Below are positions 35,069-45,809 of a stretch of DNA of 64,000 bases, in pieces (within the stretch, counting starts at the first letter, position 1; every line of letters starts with the position of its first letter). The stretch comes from Lithobates sylvaticus (taxonomy: Eukaryota > Chordata > Amphibia > Anura > Ranidae): the NCBI GenBank assembly GCA_028564925.1, contig CM053026.1, forward strand, positions 134,802,031 through 134,866,030, written 5' to 3'. Below the pieces are notes generated by a model. It was not told the origin of the DNA. It saw only the letters and a program-made list of their open reading frames with translations, and did no database searches. A program made the translations under genes and the position numbers.

Positions 35069-35762
35069 AGTGCTGGTTCACACTGAGGCAGCTTCAAAGT
35101 CACACGACTCTGAAGCCTCTTCGTACAGCGTGACTTCAGCGTGGCTTGCAAACGACTTCTGTAATAAAAGTCAATGCCAGCCGCTCCGAAGTCGCCCCCA
35201 AGTAGTGCAGAAACCTTTTTCTAAGTCGGAGCGACTTGAGTCGCTCGGATTAGAATGGTTCCATTGCACTGCATGGAGCGCGACTTGTCAGGCGGCTAAG
35301 TCGCTTGACAGGCCGCCTTATGCCCCGTACACTCGGTCAGAAATTCCGACCACAAAATCCATCAGATTTTTTCCGATGGACTTTGTCCGACACTGGTGTT
35401 GCATACACACGGTCGGACAAAGTTGTCGGAAAATCCAAACATTCTGAACGTTGTGACGTTCGTTGCGTACGACGGGACTACGTAGAGGCTAGTAGCCAAT
35501 AGCTTTGGTCTTGTAATGTGATCTGAGCATGCGTGGCACTTTGTCCGTCGGAATTCGCTACACACGATCGGAAAAAGTCCGATAGGACTTTGTTGTTGGA
35601 AAATTTGAGAGCAGGATCTCAAACTTTTTCCGTCGGAAATTCCGACGGAAAAAGTCAGATGGAGCCCACACACGGTCGGAATTTCCGACAACATGGTCCG
35701 ATAGGACATTTTCCGTCGGAAAATCCGACTGTGTGTACGGGGAATTAGTGTGAACCAGGACT
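35069..35762. mobile_element. MITE with TGCTGGTTCACACT ends, nested
   Basis: Left AGTGCTGGTTCACACT and right AGTGTGAACCAGGACT are inverse complements at 15 of 16 positions. It sits inside the TTAACCACTTC copy and is itself split by a Harbinger-like element. The interior contains AAGTCGCACGACTCTGAAG-like GTCGC/GCGAC units that pair locally. Superfamily not assigned; no target duplication could be fixed. Confidence 0.72.
35318..35747. mobile_element. Harbinger-like MITE, innermost of three layers
   Basis: The element 35321-35744 starts TGCCCCGTACACTCGGTCAG and ends CTGTGTGTACGGGGAA, with identical TTA triplets on both sides (35318-35320, 35745-35747). The interior shares a long identical stretch with the copy at 40313, including ACGACGGGACTACGTAGAGG and GCTAGTAGCCAATAGCTTTG, which marks a distinct and young subfamily. 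Confidence 0.83.
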
Positions 35763-36216
35763 ACACAGTGATGAGTGCCAAAAATATGCACGGTCACTGT
35801 ACTGACACTGACTGGGAAGGAGTTAAACATCAAGAGAGGGTGATCAATGGGGTTAAATGTGTGCCTAGCCAGTGTTTATGTGTACAGAGTGTGGTGCTTT
35901 TACTAAGGGAAATAATTAATTTTATTCCCTGCTTTGTGGGGAAAAAAATTGATTACTTCCCAGCTGAGCAGCTGACAGCTGACTTGTTTACATAGGCAGA
36001 GCTCTGTCCTGTCTGCTTTCTGGATGATTGGCGGGCCAGTGGTAATCTATTGGCCAGCATCTGCTGTGTTTAATCACAGCACGGCCGGGTTGCCAGTGAC
36101 ACGCTTGTGCGCCCCCTGCCCAAAAGTGCCCTGGATCACGTACCTAGTATATGATCTGGCGCAGCAGGGCTGCCTTGCCACCGTATATCTAAGTTATACG
36201 ATCGGTAAGAGGTTAA

Positions 36217-37798
36217 AGCCCCAACTCTGACATAATGACATAGACACTTCCTATTGGATGTCCAGTAGTGGGGTTCTGTCAGGATCCAGAAGAGGATGAC
36301 ATCATCAAAGTGGGAAAGCATGGACCAGAGATATCAGGGGGGCATCATAGTGCTGGATCAGAGGTCCTGCTACCTCAAACCAGTGTCGGCGAGGGACCTG
36401 AAGAGGGCACTTAGGGGAGTATATCTGGCTTCACAAGATAAGGAGGAAAAAAAATAATATGTATAATATGTATATATAATATACAGTCACAGCTGTGCAT
36501 ATGATAAGGTTTTAAAGCATCAAATGTACATGCAAATTTCCCTCATTTCAATAATCATTCTGCCACAAAAATGTAAATTTCCATACACATATCCGACGGT
36601 CTTATTACTTTATTTGCTATGTGCCTTTGGCTAAGATCTGAAATTCTACACAGAAAAAAAAATGTATAAGGACAAATTGATGCAGCAGAAATACCAGGGT
36701 GATCTCTGCTAAGTAATGTTCATTTAAAAAAAAAAAAAAAAAAAAGAAAACTTGTGAGAAATGATCGTAAAACAGAGGATTGTGTAGTAGTGGCAATATG
36801 CAGCTTTCTGCAAGACAAACATAAAAATCAGACTGCTCACTAAAAATGAGGAACTTCAATTTCACAGACTTCTGTTCACCGTATGTTGCGGCAAGAACAC
36901 AGAGCAGAAGGAAGAGTGATTTAAGCCTCAGCTCAGAAAAAATCGAGATGGACAGAAGCTGATCATCTGCCCAGAAATGAATGCTTTGCGAGTGTCTATC
37001 TTCTGTCTTTCTATCTTCTCTGGTTTAGGAGAATCGTAACAGAATGGCAGGAAACACACACCAAGTGGTCACGGAAGGATGTGATGTCAGCAACCACGAA
37101 CAATAAAAGGTGTAAAGGTGCTTCCTTCCCTAAACTGTTCCAGAACTACAAAATGGGAACCAAAACTTGACACTTCCTTCTCTGTGCAGAGATGTCTGAA
37201 TTTGCCCTGAAGCAGCGCCCTAAACACAGTGCCTACCGAGAAGGATGGAACGTTCAACTGTAAAAACAAAAGAAAAAAAAAAAGCCTTGGGTCGCTATTC
37301 TGGAATGTGTAAAAATAAGCACTGAGGAATAGAAACGTATATATAAAATAGAAGCTCAAAAAAGGGAAGACAAATATGATTAGCACTATTTTTTTAGAAC
37401 TATACCGACAGTAATGCAAATATGATATTTTAGTCAAAAGGGAACAATGGACATAAAAATAAGTGCCGTGGCTCTGCGGCTGTCCTATTTAAGTACAAGA
37501 CAATAGAAACTATATTGTAGTTCAGCTGTAACAACTAAAGTAATACATGACTAAAGAGTTGTGTAGGACAATCATCTTCTAACCTGAACTAGAAAAATGA
37601 CAGTTGGAATCAGACCAATCAAAAAGAGCCAATTCCAAAGTCTGTATATTTCAAAGCTCCAAATCTGTACCAGGAACTTTTAGATTTGGATGGCTCTTTT
37701 TTTTACCTACAGAGCATATTGGTCTATATAAATAAACATATATACCAAGTTCCATCTTTGTTTTAAATGATTCTCTGCAATAAGTTTGCTGCGTCACA
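36217..37798. other. Unique AT-rich sequence
   Basis: An A run of about 19 lies at 36726-36744. The minus-strand open frame at 37087-37437 is rich in F and L from poly-pyrimidine sequence and is not supported as coding. No repeat ends seen. Confidence 0.45.
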
Positions 37799-38036
37799 TA
37801 CAGGCATACCCCACTTTTAAGTACACAATGGGGTTTATTTACTAAAGCTGGAAAGTGCAAAATCAGGTTCACTTCTGCATAGAAACCAATGAGCTTCTAA
37901 CCCCAGCTTGTTCAATTAAGCTTTGGTAATAAAACCTGGAAGCTCATTGTTTCTATGCAGAAGTGAGCCTGATTTTGCACTTTCCAGCTTTAGTAAATAA
38001 ACCCCATTGCGTACTTAAAAGTGGGGTATACCTGTA
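37799..38036. mobile_element. TA-flanked hairpin MITE (CAGGCATACCCCAC), copy 1
   Basis: The element 37801-38034 has ends CAGGCATACCCCACTTTTAA and its inverse, each flanked by TA. The arms run nearly the full length (GGGGTTTATTTACTAAAGCT, GTGCAAAATCAGG, CACTTCTGCATAGAAACCAA) to a loop near CCCAGCTTGTTCAATTAAGC. TA target suggests Tc1/mariner-type. Two more copies lie at 59307 and 61500. Confidence 0.82.
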
Positions 38037-38469
38037 GTTAACTCTTTTACTGCTGAACTGGCTTACTTTTTGCACCCCCGATGGCCAAGGCAAATCTTCC
38101 ATTTCACACATGCATCAAAGAATCACAGACTAGAGGGATCACTAAAGGCCCACCCCCAAACCAAACCATACGTATTTTAAAAGCAGAGAGCCTATAGACT
38201 CAAAAGATAGCATGTGTGAACTTATATAAACACATGTTCATCAAAATTATATATTCACTGCAAAATACACCAAAACAGCTATAAGTGCACAATAAAGAAA
38301 GATAATCTCCAAATTTCCTGCTAAATATAACAGATACATTGTGCTATGATGAGGATAACAAACATTTCTAATAAAGATATGCAATAGATAAAAAAAGGCT
38401 ATTTACAAAAAATAAAAAAATACCACATTATCTCTTTAATGTACCTGGTGTGATTAGCATACTATTGTG
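38037..38469. other. AT-rich sequence
   Basis: No feature recognised. Confidence 0.45.
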
Positions 38470-38724
38470 TATTGTATGTTTGTGCAGCCTGAAGTGGAAG
38501 GTGACCGGAGTTGTGGGAATGCGCAGCTCAGTGTGTATTCCCAGCCCACCTTGGCTGTGCCACAGTGATAGTCTCCCATGGTCATGCATGGGATAACGTC
38601 AGCCTCCAACCAGCCAATCAAGAGTCAGAGAACCCAGCACCCAGAAGTATCCAGGAAGAAGATTTAACCACTGAATCACTGGTATAAGGAGGTGAGTATT
38701 TTTGGACTTTGAGTTCTGCTTTAA
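38470..38724. mobile_element. Partial TTAA MITE, right end AGTTCTGCT-TTAA
   Basis: Ends TTTGAGTTCTGCT followed by TTAA (38721-38724). The GC-richer interior (CCAACCAGCCAATCAAGAGTC, GGTGAGTATTTTTGGA) resembles other TTAA MITEs here. The left terminus was not located (a TTAA at 38436 is possible). Confidence 0.42.
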
Positions 38725-39189
38725 AAACAGGGCTGTGGGCACCATTTTAGCCACAAACTTGCTTTAGCCCTTTACCAAGACTTATTCTAGGTTACTGGCT
38801 GCCTAGAAGAAGGATAGTCATGAGGTATAGGACTAGAGTAGAGTTAAACAAAATAACAGAGAAAATTATGCAAGCTGCCATTGCTGACCACCTTGCCATT
38901 GTTTGGCTTTCATGCTGACCATATCAATATAAAGAAAATGAATGACAATAAAGGCTATCCTTATTCTCCCAAAATAATCCATAAACATCCACTGTCTAAT
39001 GACCTGTAAACTAGTTTTAATAATCTCCTCCGTGAGCCTGTGAACCTCCTCTTTTACCCCTTACTTCCTCTCAATTGGAATGAGCAATTGCGATCATGTG
39101 CACTGCTTTATATACATTACACATCCCACAGCCCATAGTCCTTAGACCAACTCAGGAGCAAGCAAGAGATGGTAGATGTTTCTACATGC

Positions 39190-39365
39190 AGTGGACCCAT
39201 GGACCATGGAGATCTAACGTAGCTACCTTCTAAGAGGAAGTTAGATCCCAACAGCAAGAAAAGAGAATTTGGATATTTGGAGGAGGCCAGACCAAAAGTA
39301 GGGCCTTTTTCTGAGTTAAGATTACATACTTAAAATTTTTAAACCAGAGTTTAGTGCCACTTTAA
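39190..39365. mobile_element. Partial TTAA MITE, right end TTTAGTGCCAC-TTTAA
   Basis: CCAGAGTTTAGTGCCAC is followed by TTTAA at 39361-39365, a familiar right end of TTAA-type frog MITEs. The left end is not clear, so the start given is approximate. Confidence 0.35.
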
Positions 39366-39372
39366 ATGACTT

Positions 39373-39374
<2 letters not shown>

Positions 39375-39425
<51 letters not shown>
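39375..39425 (+). repeat. (AT)n microsatellite
   Basis: About 51 bp of uninterrupted alternating AT, immediately downstream of a TTAA-type MITE end. Confidence 0.92.
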
Positions 39426-39426
<1 letters not shown>

Positions 39427-39582
39427 CAATTTTAAATAAAAAAAATGCAGGAAAATGTTGATACCATCTAACATTTATATTTCAGGCATATTCTAAAGAA
39501 AAAGTCTGTTTTCCCGTGCAGGTAAAAAGATAAAAAATAAATAAATAAAGTATTCATTACAGGAAAGTTGATCACATATGAA

Positions 39583-39753
39583 TACTGATTTACTAAAGTC
39601 TAGAGAAAGTTCGCTTAGCTAAGGGAATAAACCGAACCCCCCATTTAACCACACAACCTTTTCCAAGAAAATATCCTATTTTTTAACATTTCCTTGCATA
39701 AGATTTTTAATCACATTCTATTAACAGTTTCTACTTCTTTAGTAAATCAATCA
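39583..39753. mobile_element. Eroded MITE of the GATTTACTAAA family, copy 3
   Basis: Left CTGATTTACTAAAGTCTAG and right CTTCTTTAGTAAATCAATCAC are inverse complements at the ends. The interior is diverged from the copies at 16181 and 25097. Confidence 0.5.
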
Positions 39754-40309
39754 CAGAAGCCTGAAGGCCTTTCATCGTTACTAATAGTGCACTGTTAATG
39801 AATCAATATTTTTTGTACTTGGTCTTAGCTGAATTTGTTCATATCCCGATGCCTTCAATACATGTTTGTTCCATAACAGAATTTCTCAATACAAAATCAT
39901 TAAGTAAACAAACTAAGACAACGACCTCAAAATTTTTCTTTTTTGTTCAAACTATAAGAAAGCCATTTAAAAATTTTCGATTATCTAGTTTTGCTTTTAT
40001 AACTCATTAGTAAATGTTTTCAACCTTTTGTCGACTATGTAGCAGCAAAATGGTTTAAATTGCCTAAAGGAAAAAGAAAACATAACTCATGATTCAAACA
40101 CATACCCTCTACATACAAAATCATTGCCAACTGAACTATTATCATTAACAGTTCTCAATGAACAGATAAAACTAGATTTACCACTGAAAAGTTCTTGTTA
40201 TGTTATTTCCATTAAAAGCAGCGAATCAGTGCTTACACAATAGCCGCTTTTACAACAATTGGGACATTAAAAGTGTACATGTAGTGTAGGACAAGCATAT
40301 AAAAAAGCC
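39754..40309. other. AT-rich unique sequence
   Basis: No repeat or coding signature. Confidence 0.45.
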
Positions 40310-40741
40310 TTAAGCCCCATACACACGTGCGGATTATCCGAGGACCAGCTCCGTCAGACCATGTCCGTCATACTTTGTCTGATGTTGGTTTTGCGTACAC
40401 ACGGTCGGACAAAGTTGTCGGAAAATCCGATCATTCTGAACGTGGTGACGTTTGTTGCCTACGACGGGACTACGTAGAGGCTAGTAGCCAATAGCTTTGG
40501 TCTTGTAATGTGATCTGAGCATGCGTAGCACTTTGTCTGGTCGGAATTCGCTACACACGATCGGATTTGGTGTGATCCAACTTTGTTGTCAAAAAATCTA
40601 TCCAGCAGGAGATAGGACTTTGTCCGTCAGACAATCTGATGGAAACTGTCCGATGGTGCCTACACACGGTCTGATTTTCCGACAACATTGTCCGATAGGA
40701 CAGAATCCATCGGAAAATCCTACCGTGTGTATGGGGCTTTA
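40310..40741. mobile_element. Harbinger-like MITE, subfamily shared with 35321
   Basis: The element 40313-40738 begins AGCCCCATACACACGTGCGG and ends CCGTGTGTATGGGGCT, with identical TTA triplets on both sides (40310-40312, 40739-40741). It shares the near-identical ACGACGGGACTACGTAGAGG block with the nested copy at 35321. The outermost bases differ from the TGCC consensus symmetrically at both ends. Confidence 0.8.
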
Positions 40742-41143
40742 GACCATCTTTCCAAGAAAACCGGTTTAGTCATCTTCGAAAAACCTCAGCAGCCCTATAT
40801 ACTGGGTGCACAGTACATGCAAATGCTAACTTCATCCAGGAAGTTGGCACTCCCTTTGCCTGTGTTTTACCACTGTTCAGAAAGGCAACCCATCACATTG
40901 CTTAACCAATAGTAAAGAGCTAGGGTTGTACCAAGGTATGTCCTAAAGGAAATTGTTATTTGTATATACTCTTATTCTTATTCTTTATAAGAGATTCATT
41001 TTAAGACTGCATGTTTTAGAATACCAAAAAATGCACTTGAGCAGCAGACTTTAAAAAGTTGGTCCACAGACTTTAAGGTGCGTTTACATGGGATGGACCT
41101 TTTCTTCATGTATTTATAAGACTTTTAAAGGGTAGGCTAGAAA
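40742..41143. other. Unique sequence
   Basis: Nothing recognised between a MITE and a SINE. Confidence 0.45.
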
Positions 41144-41380
41144 AGTTGCTCGGGGCTAGCACTTCTGCCTTGCAGCACTGGTGTCTTTGATGCAAATCCC
41201 TGCTTTTGCAGGTTTCCTTTGAGAGTCATGCTGGTAGGTTAATTGGCTCCTGATCAAATTGTCCCTAGTAGGGACCTTAGATTGAAAGCTTCTTGAAAGC
41301 AGGGACTCATGTGAATGAATAGTATGTAAAGTACTGCATAAATTGATGACACTATAGAAATGGTTGTAATAAATAAAGAG
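41144..41380 (+). repeat. tRNA-derived SINE with L2-type tail, plus strand
   Basis: GGGCTAGCACTTCTGCCTTG near the 5' end, a weak B-box-like TGATGCAAATCCCTG, then CATGCTGGTAGGTTAATTGG, GGGACCTTAGATTGAAAGCT, GCAGGGACTCATGTGAATGA, and a tail TTGTAATAAATAAAG. It is the same family as 30121-30404 in the opposite orientation, with an internal deletion of the usual middle. Confidence 0.72.
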
Positions 41381-41645
41381 TGTTAATAAGTATAGAAACA
41401 CGGGGGAAGGTTCCAACGGTGTCATCCTCATCTTGGCTTTTTTTCATAAATTCCTCATATCACTTTTTTTATCCTTAGTTACATTTCAATGCTGCTGATG
41501 TTCTGAAGTCTCCTTGCAACCACTCCTTCTTAACATCCATCATCTGCACAACATTACCCTGGACTAACTTCCTGATAGTGACAATGGTGGACCATAGCTG
41601 TGTAATGAGGGTCGGCACATCCCCTTGTAGTCTCCATTAGGGGCT

Positions 41646-42100
41646 TTAATTGATACTAAAGTCTATTTTTTTCGTTTAAAAATAACAAATGTCATTATAC
41701 TTACCTGCTCTGTGCAGTGGTTTTGCACAGAGCAGCCCTGATCCTCCTCTTCTCGGGTGCCCCACTGTAGCTGCTGCTGTCGCTTCTGGCCCCTCCCCCT
41801 GCTAAGTGCCCCCACAGCAAGCAGCTTGCCATGGGGGCACTCGAGACACAAACCCACCTTTCGACCCTGCCTCCTCTCTCTTCTCATTGGCTAACTGACT
41901 TTGACTGACAGCAGGAGCCAATGGCACCGCTGCTGTGTCTCAGCCAATCAGGAAGAAGAGTCCCAGATTGCCAAGGCACTTGTGTACATCGCTGAATCAA
42001 TATGGGGCTTTGGTAAGTATTAGGGGTGCTGGGGGGGGGGGGGGCTGCTGCATAGAATGCATTACGATAAAAAAATCTTCTGCCTTTACAACCACTTTAA
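41646..42100 (+). mobile_element. TTAA MITE, AGTGGTTGTAAAG-end family, copy 4
   Basis: TTAA at 41646-41649 and 42097-42100. The left end TTGATACTAAAGTCT is like copy 1 and the right end CTTTACAACCACT like copy 2. Interior blocks GCTCTGTGCAGTGGTTTTGC, GATCCTCCTCTTCTCGGG, GGTAAGTATTAGGGG are colinear. A G run lies at 42031-42043. Confidence 0.8.
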
Positions 42101-42300
42101 ATGGTAACAGTGCAGGGGGAATACTTGGAGAATTTTGTCACGGTATAATAGGAAGTGCCTAAACAATGACTTTTATCGCACATCATTTGAAGTCACAATA
42201 ACAAGTTAAATCTTTGATAAGATTTTAGTAATTGGGTTTAGGTTTACTTTAAACAGAATTAAACCTCCACAAATATCAATCAATCAATAAAATAAAAAAA

Positions 42301-42611
42301 TACTGTATTTATTGGCGTATAACACGCACTTTTTCACCCTGAAAATCGGGTGTAAATAGCGTGTGCGTGTTATACGCCGATACTTAAATTTTAGCTGCCT
42401 CGGAGGGGACAGGGAGGGGGACGGACGAGCGCCGTCAGATTACATACAGTGAGAATCTCCTGTTTACTTAGCGGTCTCTGTAATAGAAAGTCCAGTCTCC
42501 TGGGCCACCACTGGACCACTGTTCTGTACATCTTTATTTAAAATTTAAGTATTTTTCCTGAAACTTCCCTCTTAAAATGAATGTGCATGTTATATGCAGA
42601 TAAATGCGGTA
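42301..42611. mobile_element. TA-flanked MITE with GTATAACACGCAC termini, copy 1
   Basis: The element 42303-42609 starts CTGTATTTATTGGCGTATAA and its right end ATGCAGATAAATGCGG is the diverged inverse. TA flanks both sides. Just inside, GCGTGTGCGTGTTATACGCC repeats the terminus inverted, forming a nested hairpin at the left end. Related to the larger copy at 52478. Probably Tc1/mariner-like. Confidence 0.72.
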
Positions 42612-42920
42612 AATAGGCCACAGGAGCTTTCTGCCGTAATGGCTAGTATACACAGCATATTAGCAAATTATGGCAGACTTATCTGGCAAGTGATCCCTTC
42701 CAGCAGGCTTGATAGGCTGGGCAGCACTGATGTAACTCCCATGCATGCACACAGGATTCAGTCATCATGGCATAGAGCTATGTCATAAACGTATGCTGAG
42801 CTGCATATGCTTGGCTCAGTGTACATAAATGCTAACAGGCAGGAGGACACAGTTTATGATATAAAAGACCTGATTGGTCTGTAAAAATCCGGCCTGGTAG
42901 CATTTTTTTACTTTTAAGCT
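42612..42920. other. Repeat fragment and spacer
   Basis: Shares TAGCAAATTATGGCAGACTT with 21672-21691, marking a dispersed family without visible ends. The rest is unassigned. Confidence 0.4.
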
Positions 42921-43411
42921 TTAAAGGGGTTGCAAAGGCAAAAGGTTTTTTATCTTAATGCATTCTGTGCATTAAGATAAAGAGCCTTTTGTGTGCAGCA
43001 GCCCCCCTCAGCCCCCCTAATACTTACCTGAGCCCCATCTAGATCCAGCGATGTTGCATAAGAGACTCAGCTGTCCAGGACTCTCCTTCCTCGTTGGCTG
43101 AGACAGCAGTAAAGCGCCATTTACTTCTGCTGTCAATAAAATTCAGTGAGCCAATGAGGAGAGAGAGAGGGATAGGGCTGGGTCACAGCTTTGTGCCTGA
43201 AAGGACACAAGAAGCTGCAGCTCGGGTGCCCCCATAGCAAGCTGCTTGGTGTGGGGGTACTCTACAGGAGGGAGGGGCCAGGAGTGCCGAAGAGGGACCC
43301 GAGAAGAGTAGGATTGGGCTGCTCTGTGCAAAACCACTGCACAGAGGAGGTAAGTATGACATGCTTGTTATTATTAACAAAAAAAAACTTGAGACTTTAA
43401 TATCACTTTAA
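42921..43411 (-). mobile_element. TTAA MITE, AGTGGTTGTAAAG-end family, copy 5
   Basis: Reverse orientation: TTAA at 42921-42924, then AGGGGTTGCAAAGGC and the hairpin TATCTTAATGCA...TGCATTAAGATA, the GC-rich middle, GCACAGAGGAGGTAAGTATG, and the right end TATCACT-TTAA (43408-43411). Colinear with copies 1, 2 and 4 when reversed. Confidence 0.8.
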
Positions 43412-44342
43412 GTACTTCTGTATAAAGTAACAATTTTGAAACTCAAAGTAACAATTGCAACGATAACAACTGAGTCTAAAATGCGGGGTCATTTCAGGGA
43501 CAAACCTTTAAAACCAGGCATTGTCCTTGCAAACCTAGGGCAGGTTGAAACAGTGTTGCAATAAAAACTCAAGATTGCTTCACTAACGTTATTATTTATC
43601 TTCAACATCAAAATCGTAATGTCAGTAAATGAATATCTCTCTTGTGTTGCAATTTAGAGAGCACTGAAAATGGTCTCATTTCCAGCCTCCTTTTTGGGTG
43701 CTGACGCTCTCCATTGAGCAGTGAGCTGACACTGTCTCTCAGAATCTTGTTGCTGCCAGAGGGCCTGCAATATATTAGAGAGAAAATGAGTGAAGAGATT
43801 TCTCTGGCAGAAAAGGGGTTAGCTCATGCTGCCTGGAGACAGATTCAGGCACAATATGCAAAGATGGCTTGGAGAACATATCAATCTTCCCTGGAGTCCA
43901 CGACAGCTGAAAACTTTGCTGTAATATTTCCACTGTTACTTTTTTCCCAAGGACAAAGGAGATAAAAATGTATGTCAAATATGTAGAAAGATGGAGGAGA
44001 AAAAAACAGCCAAGAACACCTGCAAGTTGCTACTGAGCCTAGGAATGGCCTTCTTATCTAATTCAGATGCATGGGGGAAGACAAAATAATGTAAACACCA
44101 CATGGAAAAGCTATGTAACATAAAAGTAACTAAATGTTGATTACAAACCCAACTGCAAAGGTGATTCATGTAAGGCTGATTGCCAGCCAGCAATATGTGT
44201 CACCTATAAAATAAGACTTGTCAATTTACACTTTAATATAAGGAAAATAAAGCAAGCTGGGGCTACTAACAGAGTTTAGAAAAGGTAAATGGCATCAAGC
44301 AAATAGGATCAGTGGTCACAAGCTGGACCTCAAAGATGGGGA
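43412..44342. other. Repeat-free stretch, possible conserved element
   Basis: 43560-43975 has balanced composition and no repeat ends. The 83-codon frame at 43714-43965 has no recognised domain and the region reads better as non-coding. Confidence 0.4.
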
Positions 44343-45055
44343 TTAAAGTGATTCTAAATGTTTTACCTTACTGCATTCCCCGAAGTAAGGTAAACATGTC
44401 CCAATGTTTGTATTGCCCCCTTACCTCCTCAAATAATTACCTATCTCGATCCGCACTGTGTCCTCTCCTCACAGGACTTAGGAAGAGCAGTGGTAGCCAT
44501 TGGCTCCTGCTGCTGTCAATCAAATCCTGTGAGGAGGGAGCAGGGTGGGGCCGAGCCACGCTGTGTGTGTCTTTGGACACACACAGTTTGTATCTATGGA
44601 CACACACAGTCCGTGTCTATGGACACACACAGTCCGTCTCAGAAACAAGCCTCCAGATGCGCCACCATAGGAAGTGGCTTCCTCAAAGCATCACAGGACT
44701 TAGGAAGAGAAGTGGTAGCCATTGGCTCCTGCTGATGTCAATCAAATCCTGTGAGGAGGGAGCAGGGTGGGGCCGAGCCACGCTGTGTGTGTCTTTGGAC
44801 ACACACAGTTCGTATCTATGGACACACACAGTTTGTATCTATGGACACACACAGTCCGTGTCTATGGACACACACAGTCCATCTCAGAAACAAGCCTCCA
44901 GATGCGCCACCATAGGAAGTGGCTTCCTATGGTGGCACACAGAGAAGAGGCAGGAGACCCCGGGGATGCTCTCTGCAATACTATTGCACAGAGCATGTAA
45001 GTATAACATATTTGTTATTTTAGAAAAAAGATGTTAAGCTTTACAACCACTTTAA
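44343..45055 (-). mobile_element. TTAA MITE, AGTGGTTGTAAAG-end family, copy 6, internally expanded
   Basis: TTAA at 44343-44346 and 45052-45055. Left AGTGATTCTAAATG, right GCTTTACAACCACT. It is longer than its relatives (713 bp against about 480) because of a 222-bp internal tandem duplication (44471-44692 and from 44693), each unit holding a 22-bp minisatellite with GACACACACAGT. A 241-codon frame running through it is a product of the repeats. Confidence 0.8.
44471..44937 (+). repeat. 222-bp tandem duplication with a 22-bp minisatellite
   Basis: ACAGGACTTAGGAAGAG recurs 222 bp apart at 44471 and 44693, and the following sequence stays nearly identical. The second unit has one more copy of the 22-bp TCTATGGACACACACAGT-type unit than the first. 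Confidence 0.85.
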
Positions 45056-45497
45056 AATATGTGCAGCTTGGATGGACCTAACATTTCTGATTTCTGACTG
45101 TAACTAAGATGTGATTCCAACCTAACGAGCACAAACGCTGGACTCTCTAGCACTGAAAAATGAATATGGTTTCAGTAGGCAGCTTTCCACAAGAACCTAC
45201 CTCTGTAGAGTTTGCGCTACTTAAGCCAGTACATCTCAAACTGAAAAAGCTGTCCTTATTTTTCTGTGACCGATTTGCGCATTTGTAGGGTTTGACCTGC
45301 AGAAGCATCTTTACAATAGCAGATGGATGTCTTACACAAATATTTTTAAATTTATACAACTGAAACCTCAGCTTGTTTTATGACTTTAGAGGCAGCTTTG
45401 TTTCCTTACCTGAATAATTTGTTCTGTGCACCTGAAACGTTAAGCAGAGTTGAGTTGTTCAGGCACTAACGTGGAACTACACCAACCAACTTATAGC
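45056..45497. other. Unique sequence with a short repeated block
   Basis: The 32-bp block at 45071-45102 (GATGGACCTAACATTTCTGA...) recurs at 46005-46036 with one mismatch. Nothing else is recognised. Confidence 0.5.
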
Positions 45498-45668
45498 GTT
45501 TGTTACCCCAACACTTCATATGCTGATATGTGCCTACTGTAGCATATACTTGTATGAGAAAGTATCCTGTTCTCTTTGTATTTGCTTCCTTTATATGAAA
45601 TCCCTGATGTTTCTCCTAGTCCCTTTGCTTTCCTAATAAAAAACTGACCACACTAAGCAGGAGAACCC
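45498..45668. repeat. Dispersed repeat, copy B
   Basis: Partner of 12031-12200, aligning over the whole length with scattered substitutions and one-base gaps. It ends where copy A continues into a GC-richer part, so it is probably truncated. Confidence 0.7.
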
Positions 45669-45809
45669 AATACCATTTAAGGCATGCCTGTTTGCTTATG
45701 TCAGCTCTCAACCCAATTGTTGAACCATCAAATAGCTGGTGTCAGCTGATCTCATGTGCAGCACCGGCAACTGCAGATCAGACAGAGGAAAGGATGGCAG
45801 CTTCCTTGG

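Larger units (their letters stand above)
34531..36216 (+). repeat. TTAACCACTTC family copy carrying nested insertions
   Basis: It starts TTACCCACTTATTACTGACC with family blocks AACTGGCAATTGTGCGGTCA, ACAAATAGCGATTTC and AAAAGTTATAATGTCTACAA, and resumes after the insertion with TACTGACACTGACTGGGAAGG, GTTAAATGTG and a GC-rich end TCGGTAAGAGG-TTAA (36213-36216). About 690 bp (35069-35762) is inserted material. Without it the element would be about 990 bp, close to the 981-bp copy at 12534. Confidence 0.78.

Noticed and set aside
44312-45037. 241-codon open frame with repeated TQSVSMDTHS-like peptides
   Set aside because: It runs through the 222-bp duplication and 22-bp minisatellite of a TTAA MITE, and other frames are also open. 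Repeat-generated, not a gene.
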